Program-made: the position numbers and the translations under genes | Source of the DNA: Oscillospiraceae bacterium | GTDB taxonomy: Bacteria > Bacillota_A > Clostridia > Oscillospirales > Oscillospiraceae | Assembly (NCBI GenBank): GCA_902789835.1 | Contig: CADAPN010000049.1 | Span: forward strand, 1-17,532 | Direction: 5' to 3' | Length of the DNA: 17,532 nucleotides | The notes under the pieces: model-generated | Databases searched by the model: none | Seen by the model: the letters and a program-made list of their open reading frames with translations, nothing else | Told to the model about the DNA's origin: nothing | Shown: positions 15,422 through 17,532 of the stretch, piece by piece | Numbering within the stretch: position 1 is the stretch's first letter | Layout of the letters: the number at the start of each line of letters is the position of its first letter

Positions 15422-17164
15422 ATGTTCGGAAAAGCATTTCAGCGCAAGTACGCGCTCAGCGATCAGGGCATCAAAAATGCAAAAGCGGGAACCTTCTGGA
15501 CGGTCGTCGTCAATCTGGTCGTGATGGGCGGCATGGGCATCCTCTACTTCATGATGAAGGGGCTGCTCGCCACGCTGACCGACGGCGCGCCGCTTGCCCG
15601 CCCGCTTCCGATCGTGCTGATGGTTCTCCTCTTTCTGCTGCTCTCCTTTATCACTCACCTGCAGCAGTATAAAGCGACCTATGGCCTTGTCTACGGCGAA
15701 GTAAAGAACATGCGCATTTCGCTGGCCGAGCGGCTGCGCAAGCTCCCGCTGGGCTACTTCGGCAAGCGCGATCTGGCCGATCTCACCGAGACCATCATGG
15801 GCGACGTGAACCGGCTGGAACACGTCTGGTCTCATTGCCTGGGCTATCTCTACGGCTCCTATATCTCCACGGCGCTGATCGCCGTCATGCTCTTCGCGTA
15901 CAACTGGAAGCTGGCGCTCTCCTGCCTCTGGGGCGTCCCCGTGGCTTTCGCGCTCCTGTTCGGCAGCCGCAGGCTGACAAAGCGCCGTTCCGAGATCACG
16001 AAAGCCGCGGCCGTCAACGTGTCCGACGGCATCCAGGAGACGCTGGAAAACATCCGGGAGATCCGCGCGACGAATCAGGAGGGACGGTTCCTCCGGGCTC
16101 TGGGCGACAAAATCGATGCCCATGAAAAAACCATGCTGCAGGGCGAGCTCGCCGCCGGGATCTTCGTGAACGCGGCCAGCGTCATCATGCGTCTGGGCGT
16201 GGCGACCACGATCCTCACCGGGACGAGACTGATCCTCTCCGGGCAGATCGACTTCCTCACGCTGTTCATGTTCCTGCTGGTTATCACCCGCGTCTACGCG
16301 CCCTTTGACCAGGCGCTGGCGCTGATTGCCGAGATGTTCATGTCCCAGGTCTCCGCCGGCCGTCTTATGGAGATCTACGACGCCAGAACCGCAGAGGGAA
16401 GCGAGACCTTTACCCCGCAGGGACATGACATCGTGTTTGAAAACGTCGGCTTTGCTTACGACGACAAACAGGTGCTGGAGGGCGTCAGCTTCACGGCAAA
16501 GGAGGGCGAGGTCACGGCGCTGGTCGGCCCCTCCGGCTCCGGCAAGAGCACCTGTGCCCGCCTGGCTGCACGGCTTTGGGACATTGACCGGGGCAGCATC
16601 AAGGTCGGCGGCGTGGATATCTCCACCGTTGATCCCGAGATTCTGCTGACGGACTACTCCATGGTGTTCCAGGATGTGGTGCTCTTTGACGATACCGTGA
16701 TGGAAAACATCCGCCTTGGCAAGCACGGGGCGACGGATGAGGAAGTCCTCGCGGCCGCCCGCGCGGCCAACTGCGACGAGTTTGTGGCGAAGCTGCCCCA
16801 GGGCTACTTCACGCCGATCGGCGAAAACGGTGCCAAGCTCTCCGGCGGCGAGCGACAGCGCATCTCCATTGCCCGCGCTCTTCTGAAAAACGCGCCGATC
16901 GTGCTGCTGGATGAGGCCACGGCCTCGCTTGACGTGGAGAACGAGACCAAGGTGCAGGGCGCGTTGTCCCGCCTGCTGGCGGGCAAGACCGTGCTGGTCA
17001 TCGCCCACCGGATGCGCACCGTGGAGGCGGCGGACCATATTGTGGTGCTTTCGGGCGGCAAGGTCGCCGAAGAAGGCAGGCCCGAGGAACTGCACGCCGA
17101 CGGTTCAAGTATGTTCCGCCGCATGGCGCAGCTTCAATCCGCCAGCGCAGGATGGAGCATCTGA
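15422..17164 (+). CDS. ABC transporter, exporter-fold half-transporter B
   Basis: 580 residues with an N-terminal six-helix domain (about 20-300) and an ATP-binding domain: Walker A GPSGSGKST (369-377), signature LSGGERQ (473-479), Walker B D497-E498, a standard D-loop SLDVENE and switch His529. Both ATP sites of the pair therefore look intact. The ribosome site AAGGAGGTGA lies inside the end of half-transporter A. Position directly downstream of feoB and its partner implies co-transcription with iron uptake and suggests a metal or metal-chelate substrate. The direction of transport cannot be settled from the sequence. It is the last intact gene of the window. Confidence 0.9.
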   Translation: MFGKAFQRKYALSDQGIKNAKAGTFWTVVVNLVVMGGMGILYFMMKGLLATLTDGAPLARPLPIVLMVLLFLLLSFITHLQQYKATYGLVYGEVKNMRISLAERLRKLPLGYFGKRDLADLTETIMGDVNRLEHVWSHCLGYLYGSYISTALIAVMLFAYNWKLALSCLWGVPVAFALLFGSRRLTKRRSEITKAAAVNVSDGIQETLENIREIRATNQEGRFLRALGDKIDAHEKTMLQGELAAGIFVNAASVIMRLGVATTILTGTRLILSGQIDFLTLFMFLLVITRVYAPFDQALALIAEMFMSQVSAGRLMEIYDARTAEGSETFTPQGHDIVFENVGFAYDDKQVLEGVSFTAKEGEVTALVGPSGSGKSTCARLAARLWDIDRGSIKVGGVDISTVDPEILLTDYSMVFQDVVLFDDTVMENIRLGKHGATDEEVLAAARAANCDEFVAKLPQGYFTPIGENGAKLSGGERQRISIARALLKNAPIVLLDEATASLDVENETKVQGALSRLLAGKTVLVIAHRMRTVEAADHIVVLSGGKVAEEGRPEELHADGSSMFRRMAQLQSASAGWSI

Positions 17165-17340
17165 AAAAAACGAATAGAGGCACCATCACCATTTACACGC
17201 TTACTTCCCTCTGCTGTCGATGGACAACTTCAAAGCTTGCCTCACGGGTGGGAGAATCGTCAGGGCCACCACAGCTCGAATAAAGCTGCACAACGTCCCT
17301 TTTGTCCGTTTTGTCACGTACGTCTTCAAGTACACATGTT

Positions 17341-17532
17341 TTCTGCTTAACAGACGACTATTCCCTGCTTCACATGACCGGTACCAGGCAGTCAGCCGAG
17401 GTGTTTTTGAAGGGGCTGCTGGACGGAACCTTCAATTACTACTCAGCAGAGCATGACAGCATCGAGGTCACCGTGGCCGGGGACTGCGCAAGCCTGATCG
17501 GCAGGAGCCGGGTGCGGCAGTGAATGGCGGGC
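17341..17532 (+). pseudogene. Decayed fragment of an NTF2/SnoaL-like (DUF4440-type) gene
   Basis: The frame from about 17341 reads DDYSLLHMTGTRQSAEVFL and later EVTVAGDCASLIGRSRV, typical of the middle of small NTF2-like fold proteins. The usual N-terminal third is absent upstream, where no start or ribosome site fits. After RSRVR the frame stops at 17521-17523. Adding one base there would continue as AVNGG, close to the family's AAVxGG motif, so a frameshift is likely. The window ends too soon to see the rest. Family recognition is moderate and the function unknown. Nothing recognisable was found in 17165-17340. Confidence 0.5.

Noticed and set aside
15278..17095. 605-codon antisense open frame across the ABC gene
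   Set aside because: It mirrors the GC-rich sense gene, resembles no family, and the sense frame has every ABC motif.
17165..17340. Possible small gene after the ABC pair, such as the frame from 17220
   Set aside because: No ribosome site, no recognisable domain, and it overlaps the decayed fragment in another frame.

Overview
The window looks like chromosomal DNA from a GC-rich, low-oxygen gut-type Firmicute (class Clostridia, perhaps Oscillospiraceae or Lachnospiraceae). This is inferred from strong GGAGG-type ribosome sites, tight ATGA/GTGA gene overlaps, a FeoB-associated Cys-rich peptide and protein families common in those bacteria. The species cannot be named from the sequence alone. 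Every gene I accept lies on the + strand.

Layout: (A) 3-2680 is the 3' part of a P1B-type metal ATPase gene, overlapping by 4 nt an L-2-amino-thiazoline-4-carboxylic acid (ATC) hydrolase-family gene, closed by a hairpin at 2699-2717. (B) 2772-8396 is a long co-directional run: a small membrane protein, an alpha/beta hydrolase, two more membrane proteins, a frame-disrupted alpha/beta hydrolase, an intact alpha/beta hydrolase, two ATC-hydrolase-family genes and a 48-residue membrane peptide, closed by a strong hairpin at 8401-8439. (C) 8442-10535 is a new transcription unit: a sigma-70-type promoter whose spacer is filled by a perfect palindrome, then two more ATC-hydrolase-family genes and a fourth alpha/beta hydrolase. 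(D) 10590-11280 is a TetR-family regulator behind a consensus promoter and operator-like repeats, with a terminator at 11284-11319. (E) 11330-17164 is an iron unit: a second palindrome, a FeoB-associated peptide, feoA, feoB, then two exporter-fold ABC half-transporters that look like a heterodimer. (F) 17165-17532 holds no intact gene. Its right half carries a decayed NTF2/SnoaL-like fragment, and I see nothing convincing in 17165-17340.

Taken together, the window has five ATC-hydrolase-family paralogues, four alpha/beta-hydrolase copies and several small membrane proteins beside ferrous iron uptake genes and an ABC pair. The ABC pair may be of the siderophore-importer (YbtPQ/IrtAB) type. A shared motif GTTAG-N6-CTAAC lies upstream of units C and E, and related half-sites lie in the TetR promoter. 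My working inference is one metal-linked regulon that imports and chemically opens or hydrolyses a small molecule, possibly a thiazoline-containing metallophore. The gene families, overlaps, promoters and palindromes are visible in the sequence. The substrate and the regulatory link are hypotheses.
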